From contig WRIC01000001.1 of assembly GCA_009782915.1 (NCBI GenBank), positions 1 to 64,000 on the forward strand: a stretch of DNA of 64,000 bases. Reading direction: 5' to 3'. Shown here in pieces: positions 32,956-42,094 of the stretch. A program made the translations under genes and the position numbers. The DNA is from Propionibacteriaceae bacterium (lineage in GTDB: Bacteria > Actinomycetota > Actinomycetes > Propionibacteriales > Propionibacteriaceae). Under the pieces are notes generated by a model, which ran no database searches, was not told where the DNA came from, and saw only the letters and a program-made list of their open reading frames with translations. The number at the start of each line of letters is the position of its first letter. Position 1 is the first letter of the stretch.

Positions 32956-34070
32956 GTGAACTGGTCCTCTGTGCGCGAGACATTGTGGTTGATTACCCGG
33001 GGCATCCACCTGTACGGGCGGTTGATGGGGTGTCCTTTGATGTGTACACCGGTGAGGTGGTGGGGCTCGTGGGGGAGTCCGGGTGTGGAAAATCCACGAT
33101 GGCCCGCGTACTGACTGGATTGTTGAAACCCAACTCCGGTGAAGTCCTCTACCGGGGTGAAACCCTGAAACCCCTCGGCATTCTCCCGCGCAAAGCTGAA
33201 GCCACCGGAATCCAAATGGTGTTCCAAGACCCAGGGTCCTCCCTCAACCCCCGCCGCACAGTGGGTGCCCAAATCCAGGACGGGCTCGATGCCGCCCACC
33301 GCCGCGGTGTGACACCGGGACGGTATGTTCTGTCACAGTCACGTGTGGCAGGGGGGCGGTATGTCCTGTCACAGTCACGTGACAAAATACCCCCGTCCCC
33401 AACTGCCACACAATCCGTCATTCCGCGCGAAGTCGCGGAATCCAGACTCCACAGTTGCGCAACTGCGAGTTCTGGACCCTGCGACTTCGCGCAGGGTGAC
33501 GGAGAAAAGGTTGCGCAGGGTGACGGGGGTCCTACTCGGGGCGTGGGTGGTCGTACGCAGGGTGGCGGGGATGAGGTTGCTCAGACACCCTCCGGTGCTG
33601 ATCGTCCGTCGACACCGGAGGAGTGGTTGATCCGTGTGGGGATGGACCCGAAGGATGCGGATCGTTATCCGGGGAGTTTCTCCGGCGGGCAGCGGCAGCG
33701 TCTCGCTACGGCGCGGGCACTCGCTGCAGCACCCGACGTACTCATCGGGGATGAACCCATCTCCTCCCTCGATGCCTCCACCCAGGCGCTCGTCGCCTAT
33801 GTCATGAGCTCACTGACTGTCGCCCAGGGCGCTGGCATGGTGTTCATTTCTCACGATCTAGCAGTGGTACGCCTCATCGCTGATCGGTTGCTGGTGATGT
33901 ATCAGGGTCGCATCGTCGAGCGGGGACCCGCCGAGGAAATCTGGGCTGACCCCCGACACCCGTACACTCAAGCACTCTTGGGTGCGATCCCCCACCCTGA
34001 TGGTCGCGGACAACTCCCCAGAGTCACCCCACCTGGAACCACCTACCCTCTCGACGAGGTCATCCGCTAG
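32952..34070 (+). CDS. dppF: Peptide ABC transporter ATPase (DppF) with an in-frame repeat insertion
   Basis: 372 aa. Walker A GESGCGKST lies at 41-49 and the Q-loop is VFQDPGSSLNPRRTVGAQI. The signature FSGGQRQRLATARAL, Walker B VLIGDEPISSLD and switch FISHDLAV follow. Between the Q-loop helix (ending about residue 117) and EEWLIRVGMDPKDADRYPGSF lie roughly 100 extra residues. These are encoded by two family B units and a family A palindrome, inside the helical subdomain that contacts the permease. Family members have only 20-30 residues here. All catalytic motifs survive and the frame is preserved, so the protein may still work with a large surface loop. Confidence 0.88.
   Translation: MSELVLCARDIVVDYPGHPPVRAVDGVSFDVYTGEVVGLVGESGCGKSTMARVLTGLLKPNSGEVLYRGETLKPLGILPRKAEATGIQMVFQDPGSSLNPRRTVGAQIQDGLDAAHRRGVTPGRYVLSQSRVAGGRYVLSQSRDKIPPSPTATQSVIPREVAESRLHSCATASSGPCDFAQGDGEKVAQGDGGPTRGVGGRTQGGGDEVAQTPSGADRPSTPEEWLIRVGMDPKDADRYPGSFSGGQRQRLATARALAAAPDVLIGDEPISSLDASTQALVAYVMSSLTVAQGAGMVFISHDLAVVRLIADRLLVMYQGRIVERGPAEEIWADPRHPYTQALLGAIPHPDGRGQLPRVTPPGTTYPLDEVIR
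33303..33600. repeat. Family B pair plus family A palindrome inside dppF
   Basis: Two B-like units (GGGACGGTATGTTCTGTCACA and its near copy with GGGGGCGGTATGTCCTGTCAC) at about 33310-33380 are followed by B-type ACCCCCGTCCCC sequence. A family A palindrome covers about 33416-33500, with extra right-end units (GCAGGGTGACGG) to about 33570. All are read through in the dppF frame. Confidence 0.88.
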
Positions 34071-34074
34071 ATCG

Positions 34075-34250
34075 TGACAATTAATACCGGCCCCAACTGT
34101 CACCGTAACTCAACTCCGTCACCCTGCGGAGCACTGCGAGTCGCGCTGGCGCGCTCCGCAGCACAGGCTCCGCGACTCGCAGGGCCCAGAACTCGCAGTT
34201 ACGCAACTGTGGAGTCTGGATTCCGTGACTTCGCACGGAATGACGGTGTG
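34075..34250. repeat. Family B hairpin and long-variant family A palindrome after dppF
   Basis: GTGACA (34076-34081) pairs with TGTCAC (34098-34103) around a TACCGGCCCCAAC unit, five bases after the dppF stop. A long-variant family A palindrome (with GCGAGTCGCGCTGGCGCGCTC) then covers about 34115-34250. It separates dppF from the convergent PrsW gene and may end transcription of both. Confidence 0.8.
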
Positions 34251-34275
34251 AGGGTTAGTACCCCTGGGGTGGAGG

Positions 34276-35877
34276 CTACCCCTGGGGTGGTGGGTATTCC
34301 TGAGGTGGTGTTTGGAGGTATCCCTGGGGAACTTGACCCTGATCGGGGTAACCCTGTGGAGCGTACCCTTGCGTGGGATCGGGAGTTGGAGCGTACGCCT
34401 GTGTCGGGTCGGGAACAGGATCGAACCCTTGCGGAGGGAGACCGGGATCGGGAAACCCCTGAGGAGGGGGTACGGAGTCAGGGAACCCCTGCGGAGCATA
34501 CCGCTGCGTCGGATCGGGAACTGGAGTGAATCCTTGCGTGGGATCGGGGAACCCTTGTGGTGGGAGTCCTGGATCGGCATACCCTTGCGGAGCAAAACCA
34601 GGGTCGGGGAAACCCTGAGGTGGGAAACCCTGCGGTGGATAACTCTGGGGCTGATAACTCTGAGGGGAGATGAAACCCGGTGGGGGAGTCATCGTGGGTG
34701 GGGCCATGGATACGGGGGCAACACCAGGTTGTGCTGCGACAGGTAGCGGTGTCTCAGGGATCATTGCGAAAGCTTGACGGGTGGCCTGCATCAAGGCGAG
34801 TAGTGCACCTTGGCGTGAGACAAAGGTGTACGCGTCGATCACCCCTTGTGCGGTCTGGTCGTGAATGAATGTGAGATGGGTGCATGCCTGCTGATAGTCG
34901 CGCATCGCTTCGAAACCTGGTTTCCCAAAGTTCGTACGCGCCCAGTTGCGGGCGTCCTTGCGGGTTTTCAGGCTCGACAGCATGTAAAGGTCAGCTTCGG
35001 TCACCAACCCCGTGCTCATATATTGAACCATGTGTTGTTGGATGTGCGTGATCACTGTCAGGTTTTCTTTGCGAAGCACCAAGATGATGGTCACCATGAC
35101 GGCTACGACAATCAGGAAAACAATAGCCAGGGCGCCCAGTCCGAGGTACGCCGACCCGTTCCACATCGCATGCAGAACCATGGCAAGAATGAGCCCACCG
35201 ATGGGAAGGTAGACCCGGGATGCATCCCGGCGGCCAATCGACATGGCGATACCGATGCCGGTCATGGATGTGAAAACAGGGTGACACATCGGGAAGAGCA
35301 GACCCCGTAGCAGGAACACGAAAACCATACTTCCGCCTGCGTTCATGTAGTAGACGATGTTCTCGGCGGCCGCAAACCCGAGAGCGGTCACTGCCGCGTA
35401 CACCACACCATCGGTGATCCCGTTGATTTCTTTGCGCCTGAACCACAGGATTCCAAACAGTACGAGCCCCTTGGTGGCTTCTTCGATGATGGGCGCCAAC
35501 ACAACAGCGGACATCCAAGCGATGTCGGTGTCACGCCCAGCGCTGTAGATGGCGACAACACCAATGGTTTCGAACAGTAGGGAGAGGATGACGGCAACAC
35601 CTGCGCCCCACAGGAAGACGGTCACGAGCATGAACACTGGTTCGGGTTCGACGCGGTCGAGTGCGAGCACCCCACCGAGCATGGGTACGAGGGTGATGAG
35701 GGCCAGGAGGGATGCAAGAAGGAAGCTCACCTGCCCAGAAATCAGGGAAACCAGCAGGAACCCAGCTAGACACAGAGCTGAAATAATGATGGTGGCCAGT
35801 ACGCCCGGTGGAACCCCACGCTTGGTTTGCCCGGTCAAAATAGCTTGAGAATCGATCATAGTCACAGTGGATATCAT
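34276..35877 (-). CDS. PrsW-family intramembrane metalloprotease with a Pro/Gln-rich tail
   Basis: 533 aa. The first 290 residues hold about eight membrane helices with the PrsW signatures: EEATKG (132-137), AAENIVYYMN around E172, CHPVFTSMTG and LHAMWNGSAYLGL supplying the histidine. PrsW-type (CPBP-related) proteases cut inside or near membranes, as in anti-sigma-factor processing in Bacillus. A cytoplasmic helical region follows (300-390), then a disordered tail made of PDPTQGYAPQGFPDPG-like repeats to the end. The tail's repeat is distinct from the genome's palindromic repeats. The start ATG 35877 has only a weak ribosome site; ATG 35859 (codon 7) is an alternative. Substrate unknown. Confidence 0.8.
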   Translation of the reverse strand: MISTVTMIDSQAILTGQTKRGVPPGVLATIIISALCLAGFLLVSLISGQVSFLLASLLALITLVPMLGGVLALDRVEPEPVFMLVTVFLWGAGVAVILSLLFETIGVVAIYSAGRDTDIAWMSAVVLAPIIEEATKGLVLFGILWFRRKEINGITDGVVYAAVTALGFAAAENIVYYMNAGGSMVFVFLLRGLLFPMCHPVFTSMTGIGIAMSIGRRDASRVYLPIGGLILAMVLHAMWNGSAYLGLGALAIVFLIVVAVMVTIILVLRKENLTVITHIQQHMVQYMSTGLVTEADLYMLSSLKTRKDARNWARTNFGKPGFEAMRDYQQACTHLTFIHDQTAQGVIDAYTFVSRQGALLALMQATRQAFAMIPETPLPVAAQPGVAPVSMAPPTMTPPPGFISPQSYQPQSYPPQGFPPQGFPDPGFAPQGYADPGLPPQGFPDPTQGFTPVPDPTQRYAPQGFPDSVPPPQGFPDPGLPPQGFDPVPDPTQAYAPTPDPTQGYAPQGYPDQGQVPQGYLQTPPQEYPPPQG

Positions 35878-35964
35878 ACGGTAGTTTTCTCACGGTGACT
35901 GACACCGGGGCTGCTTGACACAATGGGAACGGTGTTTTTGTCACACTAGCGTTGCGCAATCCAA

Positions 35965-36215
35965 CTTTCCCCGCCATTCTGCGCGAAGTCCTTGAATCCA
36001 GACTTCACAGTTGTTCTTTGGTCGTTCCGTGCGAAGTCGCGGAATCCAGACTCCACAGTTGCTCTTTGGTCGTTCCGTGCGAAGTCGCGGAATCCAGACT
36101 CCACAGTTGTTCTTTGGTCATTCCGTGCGAAGTCGCGGAATCCAGACTCCACAGTTGTTTAAATATGATTTCTGGACCCTGCGAGTCGCTCCGCTCCGCA
36201 GGGTGACGGTGGTGG
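35965..36215. repeat. 48-bp tandem array of family A left halves
   Basis: Four successive copies of the left part of family A (GCGAAGTCGCGGAATCCAGA ... CACAGTTG) are joined by TTCTTTGGTCGTTCCGT at a period of 48 bases. The last runs into a right half with the GAGTCGCTCCGCTCCGCAGG arm. Because 48 is a multiple of three, frames stay open through the array on both strands, but I see no start signal or protein-like product. Confidence 0.85.
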
Positions 36216-36412
36216 GTGTCACAGTCCGCAGGGAGACGGTGGTGGGTGGGGCAGGTGACCGGGTGGGGACTGTGACGCGGGGACGGTATGAACTGTCACG
36301 TTTTCGCTGTCAGGTATCCTTCCGTGGTGGGTGTCACAGTCCGCAGGGTGACGGTGGTGGGTGGGGCAGGTGACCCGGTGGTGGGTGGGACAGTGGTGTC
36401 TGTCCCCGTGTG
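36216..36412. repeat. Mixed family A end units and family B units
   Basis: Repeated GTGGTGGGTGTCACAGTCCGCAGGG units at 36208-36240 and 36325-36360 flank a B-type block (GGGGACGGTATGAACTGTCAC). No gene is present. This is the whole spacer upstream of the infA promoter. Confidence 0.75.
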
Positions 36413-36465
36413 ACTTGGTAAGGTAGTTGACCGGCCCCAGGGTGGCTAACCCCCGCTGACGCGAT

Positions 36466-36494
36466 TTGGGGGATTGCCCGCCGTGCCGTACAAT
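36466..36494 (+). promoter_or_regulatory. Likely promoter of the infA-rpoA-rplQ operon
   Basis: TACAAT (36489-36494) is a good -10 hexamer, and TTGGGG (36466-36471) stands 17 bases upstream as a weak -35. The distance to the infA start (36547) leaves a leader of about 45 bases. It is the only promoter-like sequence between the repeats and infA. Confidence 0.5.
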
Positions 36495-36546
36495 AGACCG
36501 TCGGTCCACTATGCCTAGGGGGCCGGATACGATTCCGAAAGGGAAG

Positions 36547-36768
36547 ATGGCGAAGAAAGAAGGAGCCCTCGAATTGGAGGGTACGGTCGTTGAGGCTCTG
36601 CCTAACGCGATGTTTCGTGTTGAGCTGACCAATGGCCATATCGTTCTTGCCACAATTTCTGGGAAGATGAGGCAGCATTACATCAGGATTCTGCCCTCCG
36701 ACCGGGTTGTTGTGGAACTGTCGCCCTATGACCTCTCCAGGGGTCGAATCGTCTACCGTCACAAGTAG
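36547..36768 (+). CDS. infA: Translation initiation factor IF-1
   Basis: 73 aa from ATG 36547 ([20 protein letters not shown]), full length; a longer open frame upstream is not coding. One OB-fold domain ([50 protein letters not shown]). It occupies the ribosomal A site during initiation. It begins the operon infA-rpmJ-rpsM-rpsK-rpsD-rpoA-rplQ. The genes that usually precede it (adk, map, secY) are not present; repeats and prsW lie there instead. Confidence 0.97.
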   Translation: MAKKEGALELEGTVVEALPNAMFRVELTNGHIVLATISGKMRQHYIRILPSDRVVVELSPYDLSRGRIVYRHK

Positions 36769-36846
36769 GTCCACCAGGTCCGAGGCGGTTGACACCTACA
36801 GAAGAGTGCATCCAGCGCCCTTCGCGAGAAACAAGGAAGCAGCTCG

Positions 36847-36960
36847 ATGAAAGTACAGCCGAGCGTCAAGAGGATCTGTGACAAGTGCAAGGTGATTCGT
36901 CGCCATGGGCGTGTTCGCGTGATCTGCGAGAACCCTCGCCACAAGCAACGCCAGGGCTAA
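36847..36960 (+). CDS. rpmJ: 50S ribosomal protein L36
   Basis: 37 aa, [20 protein letters not shown] then [17 protein letters not shown]. The zinc-ribbon ligands C11, C14, C27 and H32 are all kept, so this is the zinc-binding (C+) form. It lies between infA and rpsM as in most bacteria. Confidence 0.97.
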   Translation: MKVQPSVKRICDKCKVIRRHGRVRVICENPRHKQRQG

Positions 36961-37146
36961 GCAGAATCGACCCATCCTCGTAGGATCGCAAACAACACAC
37001 AACTGAATACAACCAAACAGCGTGTACGCACCTAGGTGAACCTAGTCACCTCCGGGCGAAGGCCGGAGCCTCTGAAATGGGGAACGCGTCACGTCCACAC
37101 CTTCGCTCCGGGAAACCGGAGACCAACCGAAAGAGAAACAAGCCAT

Positions 37147-37521
37147 ATGGCAAGACTTATCGGTGTTGATCTCCCGCGCGAGAAGCGCTTGGAGATCGCA
37201 CTCACCGCCATCTTCGGCATCGGGCGTTCCCGAGCAGCCAAGATTCTTGAAGCCACTGGGGTCAGTGGTGATCTACGAGTCCACGAAGTCACCGACGATC
37301 AGTTTGTGAAGATGCGTGACTTTATTGAAGCCAACTATGAAATCGAAGGTGACCTGCGTCGCGCTGTCGCCGCCGATATCCGCCGCAAGGTTGAGATTGG
37401 TAACTACCAGGGCCGACGCCATCGCTCCGGTTTGCCGGTACGCGGGCAGCGTACCCGAACCAATGCGCGTACCCGCAAGGGACGCAAGAAGTCAGTCGCA
37501 GGCAAGAAGAAGGCTCGCTGA
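37147..37521 (+). CDS. rpsM: 30S ribosomal protein S13
   Basis: 124 aa from ATG 37147. Starts [20 protein letters not shown], has the helix-two-turn-helix [18 protein letters not shown] and the basic C-terminal tail [20 protein letters not shown] that reaches the decoding centre. It binds the head of the small subunit and contacts P-site tRNA. A longer frame from 37036 lacks a ribosome site. Confidence 0.97.
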   Translation: MARLIGVDLPREKRLEIALTAIFGIGRSRAAKILEATGVSGDLRVHEVTDDQFVKMRDFIEANYEIEGDLRRAVAADIRRKVEIGNYQGRRHRSGLPVRGQRTRTNARTRKGRKKSVAGKKKAR

Positions 37522-37549
37522 TCACTAGATCACAGCAGAAAGAAGGATC

Positions 37550-37954
37550 ATGGCTACAGCCAAGAAAGCCGGCGCCAAAACGAAGGTGCGTCGCAAAGAG
37601 AAGAAAAATATTCTCGTGGGTCAAGCCCACATCAAATCCACATTCAACAATACGATCATCACGATCACCGATCCTGCAGGTTCGGTTATTACCTGGGCTT
37701 CAGCGGGTACGGTCGGGTTCAAGGGTTCCAGGAAATCCACCCCCTATGCCGCACAGATGGCAGCTGAGGCTGCTGGGCGTCGCGCGATGGAGCATGGCAT
37801 GAAGCGTGTTGATGTGTTTGTCAAGGGCCCCGGCTCTGGTCGTGAGACCGCTATCCGTTCCCTGGGTGCTGTTGGTTTGGAGGTCGGAGCCATCCTTGAT
37901 GTGACCCCGATGCCCCACAATGGTTGCCGCCCACCGAAGCGCCGTCGCGTCTAG
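37550..37954 (+). CDS. rpsK: 30S ribosomal protein S11
   Basis: 134 aa with GAAGGATC before the ATG. Contains the conserved [18 protein letters not shown] and [13 protein letters not shown] segments and ends [12 protein letters not shown]. It forms part of the platform of the small subunit beside the 3' end of 16S rRNA. Confidence 0.97.
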   Translation: MATAKKAGAKTKVRRKEKKNILVGQAHIKSTFNNTIITITDPAGSVITWASAGTVGFKGSRKSTPYAAQMAAEAAGRRAMEHGMKRVDVFVKGPGSGRETAIRSLGAVGLEVGAILDVTPMPHNGCRPPKRRRV

Positions 37955-37968
37955 AAAGGACTCTTCCC

Positions 37969-38574
37969 ATGGCTCGTTATACAGGTCCGATGACCCGCAA
38001 ATCCCGTCGACTGGGTGTTGATCTTGTTGGTGGCGATAAGTCTTTTGAGCGTCGCCCTTTCCCTCCCGGTATGCATGGCCGCGGGCGTACGAAAGACTCT
38101 GAGTATTCCCAGCAGCTCAAAGAAAAGCAGAAGGCACGTTTCGCTTATGGTGTGATGGAGAAGCAGTTCCGTCGCTACTACAAGGAGGCCGCCCGCTCGG
38201 GAACCAAAACTGGCGACATGTTGCTCCAGATTCTGGAATCCCGTCTCGACAATGTCGTTTATCGTGCGGGTTTCGCGAAAACCCGCCGTCAGGCCCGCCA
38301 GTTTGTCTCCCACGGTCATTTCTCAGTCAACGGTCAACGTGTGACGATTCCCTCCTATCGGGTTCGCACCCAGGACATCATTGATTTGTCTGAGAAGTCC
38401 GCCAATATCGTGCCGATCGTTGAAGCGAGGGAAACCTTCGATTCGCGTACGGTCCCAGCGTGGATGGATTCCCGCCCCACCTCGGGACGGATCATCATCC
38501 ACTCGTTGCCCACCCGTGAACAGATCGTTATTGATCTCCAAGAACAGCTCATCGTCGAACTCTATTCACGCTGA
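37969..38574 (+). CDS. rpsD: 30S ribosomal protein S4
   Basis: 201 aa from ATG 37969 (MARYTGPMTRKSRRLGVDLV), 14 bases after rpsK; the earlier frame start is inside rpsK. The S4 RNA-binding domain is SRLDNVVYRAGFAKTRRQAR ... GHFSVNGQRV. It nucleates 16S rRNA folding and, in many bacteria, represses its own operon translationally. The N-terminus lacks the four-cysteine zinc site. Confidence 0.97.
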   Translation: MARYTGPMTRKSRRLGVDLVGGDKSFERRPFPPGMHGRGRTKDSEYSQQLKEKQKARFAYGVMEKQFRRYYKEAARSGTKTGDMLLQILESRLDNVVYRAGFAKTRRQARQFVSHGHFSVNGQRVTIPSYRVRTQDIIDLSEKSANIVPIVEARETFDSRTVPAWMDSRPTSGRIIIHSLPTREQIVIDLQEQLIVELYSR

Positions 38575-38631
38575 TCTGACCCCTAGACCCCATATCGTCG
38601 TCATATAGCGGACGGCGGAAAGGAAAGAATA

Positions 38632-39627
38632 ATGCTCATTGCACAACGCCCAGTCCTCACTGAGGAATCCCATGAACCGAATCGTTCCACGTTTGTGATT
38701 GAACCGCTGGAACCTGGTTTTGGTTACACTCTCGGCAATTCGATGCGCCGTACCCTGCTCAGCTCGATCCCTGGTGCAGCGGTCACGTCGATCCGTATCC
38801 AGGGCATCAGCCACGAGTTTTCGTCGATCCCTGGTGTGGTGGAGGATGTCACCGAGTTGATCCTCAACTTGAAGAATCTTGTGTTGAGTTCTGATGAGGA
38901 TGAGCCTGTCCAGATTCGTTTGAGCAAGACTGGCGCTGGTGATGTCACTGCAGCGGATATTGAAACATCCTCCCTGGTGACGATCCACAATCCTGAGTTG
39001 CATATTGCCACGTTGAATGATTCTGCTTCTTTGGAGATGGATCTCATTGTGGAGCGTGGTCGCGGATATGTGTCTGCCACCCAAAACAAGAACCCTGATG
39101 CTGAGATCGGTCGTATCCCGATTGATTCGATTTATTCCCCGGTGTTGCGTGTCACCTACAAGGTGGAGGCCACCCGCGTTGAGCAGCGTACCGACTTTGA
39201 TCGCTTGATCATCGATGTGGAAACCAAGCCAGCGATTCTCCCGCGTGACGCCATGGCATCGGCGGGGCGTACCCTGGTGGAATTGTTCTCCCTTGCCCAC
39301 GAACTCAACACCGAAGCTGAGGGTATCGAACTGGATTCCGCCCCCATGGATGATCAGTTGATCGCTGACCTTGCGTTGCCGATTGAAGATCTTTCCTTGA
39401 CAGTACGCTCGTACAACTGCTTGAAGCGTGAAGGAATCCACACGGTCTCCGAGTTGGTTTCCCGCTCAGAAGTGGATCTGATGGATATTCGCAACTTTGG
39501 TCAAAAGTCGATTGATGAAGTGAAACTGAAGCTCGAAGAACTGGGGCTCACGTTGAAGGATTCCGCTTTCAACATGGAGTCTTATGCCCACAACCGTTAT
39601 GACACCGACGGCGATTTCGCCCTGTAG
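38632..39627 (+). CDS. rpoA: RNA polymerase alpha subunit
   Basis: 331 aa with GGAAAG before the ATG. The N-terminal dimerisation domain contains [20 protein letters not shown] and [15 protein letters not shown]. The C-terminal domain has the promoter UP-element and activator contact helices ([38 protein letters not shown]). It is core-enzyme scaffold. It follows rpsD in the standard order. Confidence 0.98.
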   Translation: MLIAQRPVLTEESHEPNRSTFVIEPLEPGFGYTLGNSMRRTLLSSIPGAAVTSIRIQGISHEFSSIPGVVEDVTELILNLKNLVLSSDEDEPVQIRLSKTGAGDVTAADIETSSLVTIHNPELHIATLNDSASLEMDLIVERGRGYVSATQNKNPDAEIGRIPIDSIYSPVLRVTYKVEATRVEQRTDFDRLIIDVETKPAILPRDAMASAGRTLVELFSLAHELNTEAEGIELDSAPMDDQLIADLALPIEDLSLTVRSYNCLKREGIHTVSELVSRSEVDLMDIRNFGQKSIDEVKLKLEELGLTLKDSAFNMESYAHNRYDTDGDFAL

Positions 39628-39644
39628 AGGACTGGAGAAGAGTC

Positions 39645-40253
39645 ATGCCAAAACCAACCAAGGGCCCACGGCTGGGGGGTTCTCCCGCCCACGAGAAACT
39701 GATGCTCGCTAACCTGGCGACGCAGCTGTTTGAGCATGGTCGCATCAAGACCACTCAAACCCGCGCCAAGAGGATGCAGCCACTGGCAGAGAAGATGATC
39801 ACCAAAGCCAAGAAGGGTGATCTCCACAATCGTCGTATTGTCATGAAGACGATCACTGATCCGACAGTTGTTCACGTACTGTTCACTGAGATTGCTCCAT
39901 CGATGGCTGGGCGTGATGGTGGGTACACCCGGATCACGAAGGTGGGTCCGCGTCAAGGTGATAATGCGCCGATGGCGATCATTGAGCTCGTGACCGAAGA
40001 GGTTGTCAAGAAGGAGCCGAAGAAGAAGGCTGCCAAAACCGATGACGTCGTGGTTGAGGATTCAGTTGAGGACATCAATGACACTGTGGAAGATGTGGCC
40101 GATGAGGTCGAGGATGCAGCTGACGAGGTGATCGACGAGACTGACGTGGTTGAGGAAACCGCTGAGGCTGGCGAAGCAACTGAGGTTGAGGAAGTCGCTG
40201 AAACCAACGATGCTGAAGAAACCGCTGAAGCGACACAGGACGACCAAGAATAG
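39645..40253 (+). CDS. rplQ: 50S ribosomal protein L17 with an acidic C-terminal extension
   Basis: 202 aa. The first 120 residues are a normal L17 ([60 protein letters not shown]). After a [10 protein letters not shown] hinge come about 75 residues dominated by Glu, Asp, Val and Thr ([20 protein letters not shown] and so on). Actinobacterial L17 proteins often have such tails, of unknown use. It ends the ribosomal operon; serS follows after nine bases. Confidence 0.95.
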   Translation: MPKPTKGPRLGGSPAHEKLMLANLATQLFEHGRIKTTQTRAKRMQPLAEKMITKAKKGDLHNRRIVMKTITDPTVVHVLFTEIAPSMAGRDGGYTRITKVGPRQGDNAPMAIIELVTEEVVKKEPKKKAAKTDDVVVEDSVEDINDTVEDVADEVEDAADEVIDETDVVEETAEAGEATEVEEVAETNDAEETAEATQDDQE

Positions 40254-40262
40254 ATCAGTTCC

Positions 40263-41537
40263 ATGATTGATCCGAAGCTCCTGCGCAGTGACCCTCAAGG
40301 GTTGAAGGACGCCCAAGCGGCGCGCGGGGAATCTCCGGATATCATTGACCAGTTGGTGGCGACCGATGAGCAGCGCCGTTCAGCGATCGCGATTTTTGAG
40401 GAGTTGCGGGCATCCCAGAAAGAACTGGGGCGTACTGTAGCGAAAGCAACCCCGGAAACCCGACCGGCTTTGTTGGCTCAGGGGGCAGAACTTGCTGAGA
40501 AAGTGAAAGCGGCTGATGCTGAGGTCACCAACATCGAAGCGCGGTTCACCGAGTTGATGGCTCGTGTGCCCAACCCGGTTTTCGACGAGGTTCCCCGTGG
40601 GGGAGAGGATGACTTTGTTGTCCTGGAAACCATAGGAACCCCGCGTGATTTCGAAGCTGAGGGTTTCACCCCCCGCGATCACCTGGAGCTTGGTGAAATT
40701 CTGGGTGCGATCGACATGGAACGCGGAGCGAAAGTGTCGGGTTCGCGGTTCTATTTCTTGACCGGTGTGGGGGCTCTGCTGGAGTTGGCTCTCACCCAGT
40801 ACGCGGTCGCGAAGGCTGTCGAGTGGGGTTACACCCCGATGATTGTTCCCTCCTTGGTCACACCCAAAGCGATGGAGGGTACGGGGTTCCTTGGCCAGGC
40901 AGCCCAGGATGTTTACCATCTTCCCGCAGATGACCTCTATCTGGTGGGAACCTCGGAGGTTGCTCTCGCGGCGTACCATAGCGACGAGATTCTCGACGGT
41001 TCCACTCTTCCCCGCAAATATTTAGGTTATAGCCCGTGTTTCCGACGCGAGGCTGGGTCGTACGGTAAGGATACTCGCGGTATCTTCCGGGTCCACTGGT
41101 TCGACAAGGTGGAGATGTTTGTCTACTGCCGGATGGAGGACTCCCGCGCCGAGCACCAGAAACTGCTGGATCACGAGAAGCAATTCATTAGTTCCCTGGG
41201 TATCCCTTTCCAGGTTCTCGATGTGGCTAGTGGCGATCTGGGACTGTCAGCGGCCAGAAAGTTTGACTGCTACGGCTGGGTTCCGAGCCAAGGCAAATAT
41301 CGCGAGATCACCTCAACCTCAAACTGTACGCAGTTCCAGGCCCGTCGCCTCAACATTCGTGCACGCTTCGACGAGGGTATCGAACCGGTCGCCACCCTCA
41401 ACGGCACCTTGTGCGCTGTCCCACGCATGATCATCATGATCCTCGAAAACTTCCAACACCCAGACGGATCAGTCACCGTCCCCGAACCCCTTCGCCCCTA
41501 CCTCGGCAACCGCGAGATATTAACCCCAACCCCGTGA
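40263..41537 (+). CDS. serS: Seryl-tRNA synthetase
   Basis: 424 aa class II synthetase that charges tRNA-Ser and tRNA-Sec. It begins [20 protein letters not shown] with the antiparallel coiled-coil arm (about 30-105). Motif 2 is in [20 protein letters not shown] and the serine-site segment is [13 protein letters not shown]. Motif 3 is [19 protein letters not shown] with its arginine, though the sequence is less canonical (NGS-LAVGR is usual). Its position directly behind rplQ is unusual: truA is the common neighbour in actinobacteria. The stop codon lies within a family B GTGACA unit. Confidence 0.95.
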   Translation: MIDPKLLRSDPQGLKDAQAARGESPDIIDQLVATDEQRRSAIAIFEELRASQKELGRTVAKATPETRPALLAQGAELAEKVKAADAEVTNIEARFTELMARVPNPVFDEVPRGGEDDFVVLETIGTPRDFEAEGFTPRDHLELGEILGAIDMERGAKVSGSRFYFLTGVGALLELALTQYAVAKAVEWGYTPMIVPSLVTPKAMEGTGFLGQAAQDVYHLPADDLYLVGTSEVALAAYHSDEILDGSTLPRKYLGYSPCFRREAGSYGKDTRGIFRVHWFDKVEMFVYCRMEDSRAEHQKLLDHEKQFISSLGIPFQVLDVASGDLGLSAARKFDCYGWVPSQGKYREITSTSNCTQFQARRLNIRARFDEGIEPVATLNGTLCAVPRMIIMILENFQHPDGSVTVPEPLRPYLGNREILTPTP

Positions 41538-41790
41538 CAACCGCTCCCGGTATTAACTGTCACAAACTCAAGGGGGCGGACTTTTTTGTGTTGTCTCATC
41601 GCTCACGGTGGTACTGTTTTGTCTTGCGGTGCACCACTCACTTTGTCTTGCGGTGCACCACTCACTTTGTCTTGCGGTGCACCACCCGTCGCCGTCTCCC
41701 TGCGCGGAGTCGCAGGGTCCAGAATCCATAGTTGTCTGACTGTGTTTTCTGGATTCTGCGACTTCGCACAGAATGACGGTGGAGACGATG
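41535..41790. repeat. Family B hairpin, 24-bp triplicate and family A palindrome after serS
   Basis: GTGACA (41535-41540) and TGTCAC (41559-41564) flank a CCCGGTATTAAC unit and include the serS stop codon. From about 41618 there are three direct copies of a 24-base unit with TGTCTTGCGGTGCACCAC. A family A palindrome then covers 41693-41780. The region may terminate the rpoA-serS transcript. Confidence 0.82.
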
Positions 41791-41854
41791 TGGCAGTCCT
41801 GCGACATCACAACGAGGTGGCTACCGCGTCGATGTCGAACGAGAAAGGTAACCC

Positions 41855-42082
41855 ATGGCGTACACAATGGTGAGAATCCCCTTGTGGGGTGCTCGCGAGG
41901 CCTTCCAAAAATCTGAGGCTGATCTTTCGTTCAAAACCAAGACCAACCCGGCACTCGACAACTATCTGTGTGTCATGGAGTCACGTGGATGGTCCATTGT
42001 TGCTGTGACCCAAGGTGTTGATGGAATGAGTGTCCTGATCACCTTCCACCGCCCAGAGCCCGTCCCCGAACCCGAACTGTGA
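41855..42082 (+). CDS. Small hypothetical protein
   Basis: 75 aa with AAAGGT six bases before the ATG (MAYTMVRIPLWGAREAFQKS). The middle reads NYLCVMESRGWSIVAVTQGV, a helix-strand pattern somewhat like DUF4177 proteins, and the end is Pro/Glu-rich (RPEPVPEPEL). I do not recognise a family with confidence. It is enclosed by repeats on both sides and its stop codon (TGA) is again part of a GTGACA unit. Confidence 0.6.
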   Translation: MAYTMVRIPLWGAREAFQKSEADLSFKTKTNPALDNYLCVMESRGWSIVAVTQGVDGMSVLITFHRPEPVPEPEL

Positions 42083-42094
42083 CAAGTGTTCCCA

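Noticed and set aside
35965-36151. CRISPR array
   Set aside because: The 48-base units repeat without unique spacers and match the dispersed family A; no cas genes are near. The same holds for 1945-2049, 14756-14820, 41618-41690 and 42195-42300.
38566-39441. 291-residue minus-strand open frame opposite rpoA
   Set aside because: It is the antisense of a highly conserved gene and has no ribosome site or domain.
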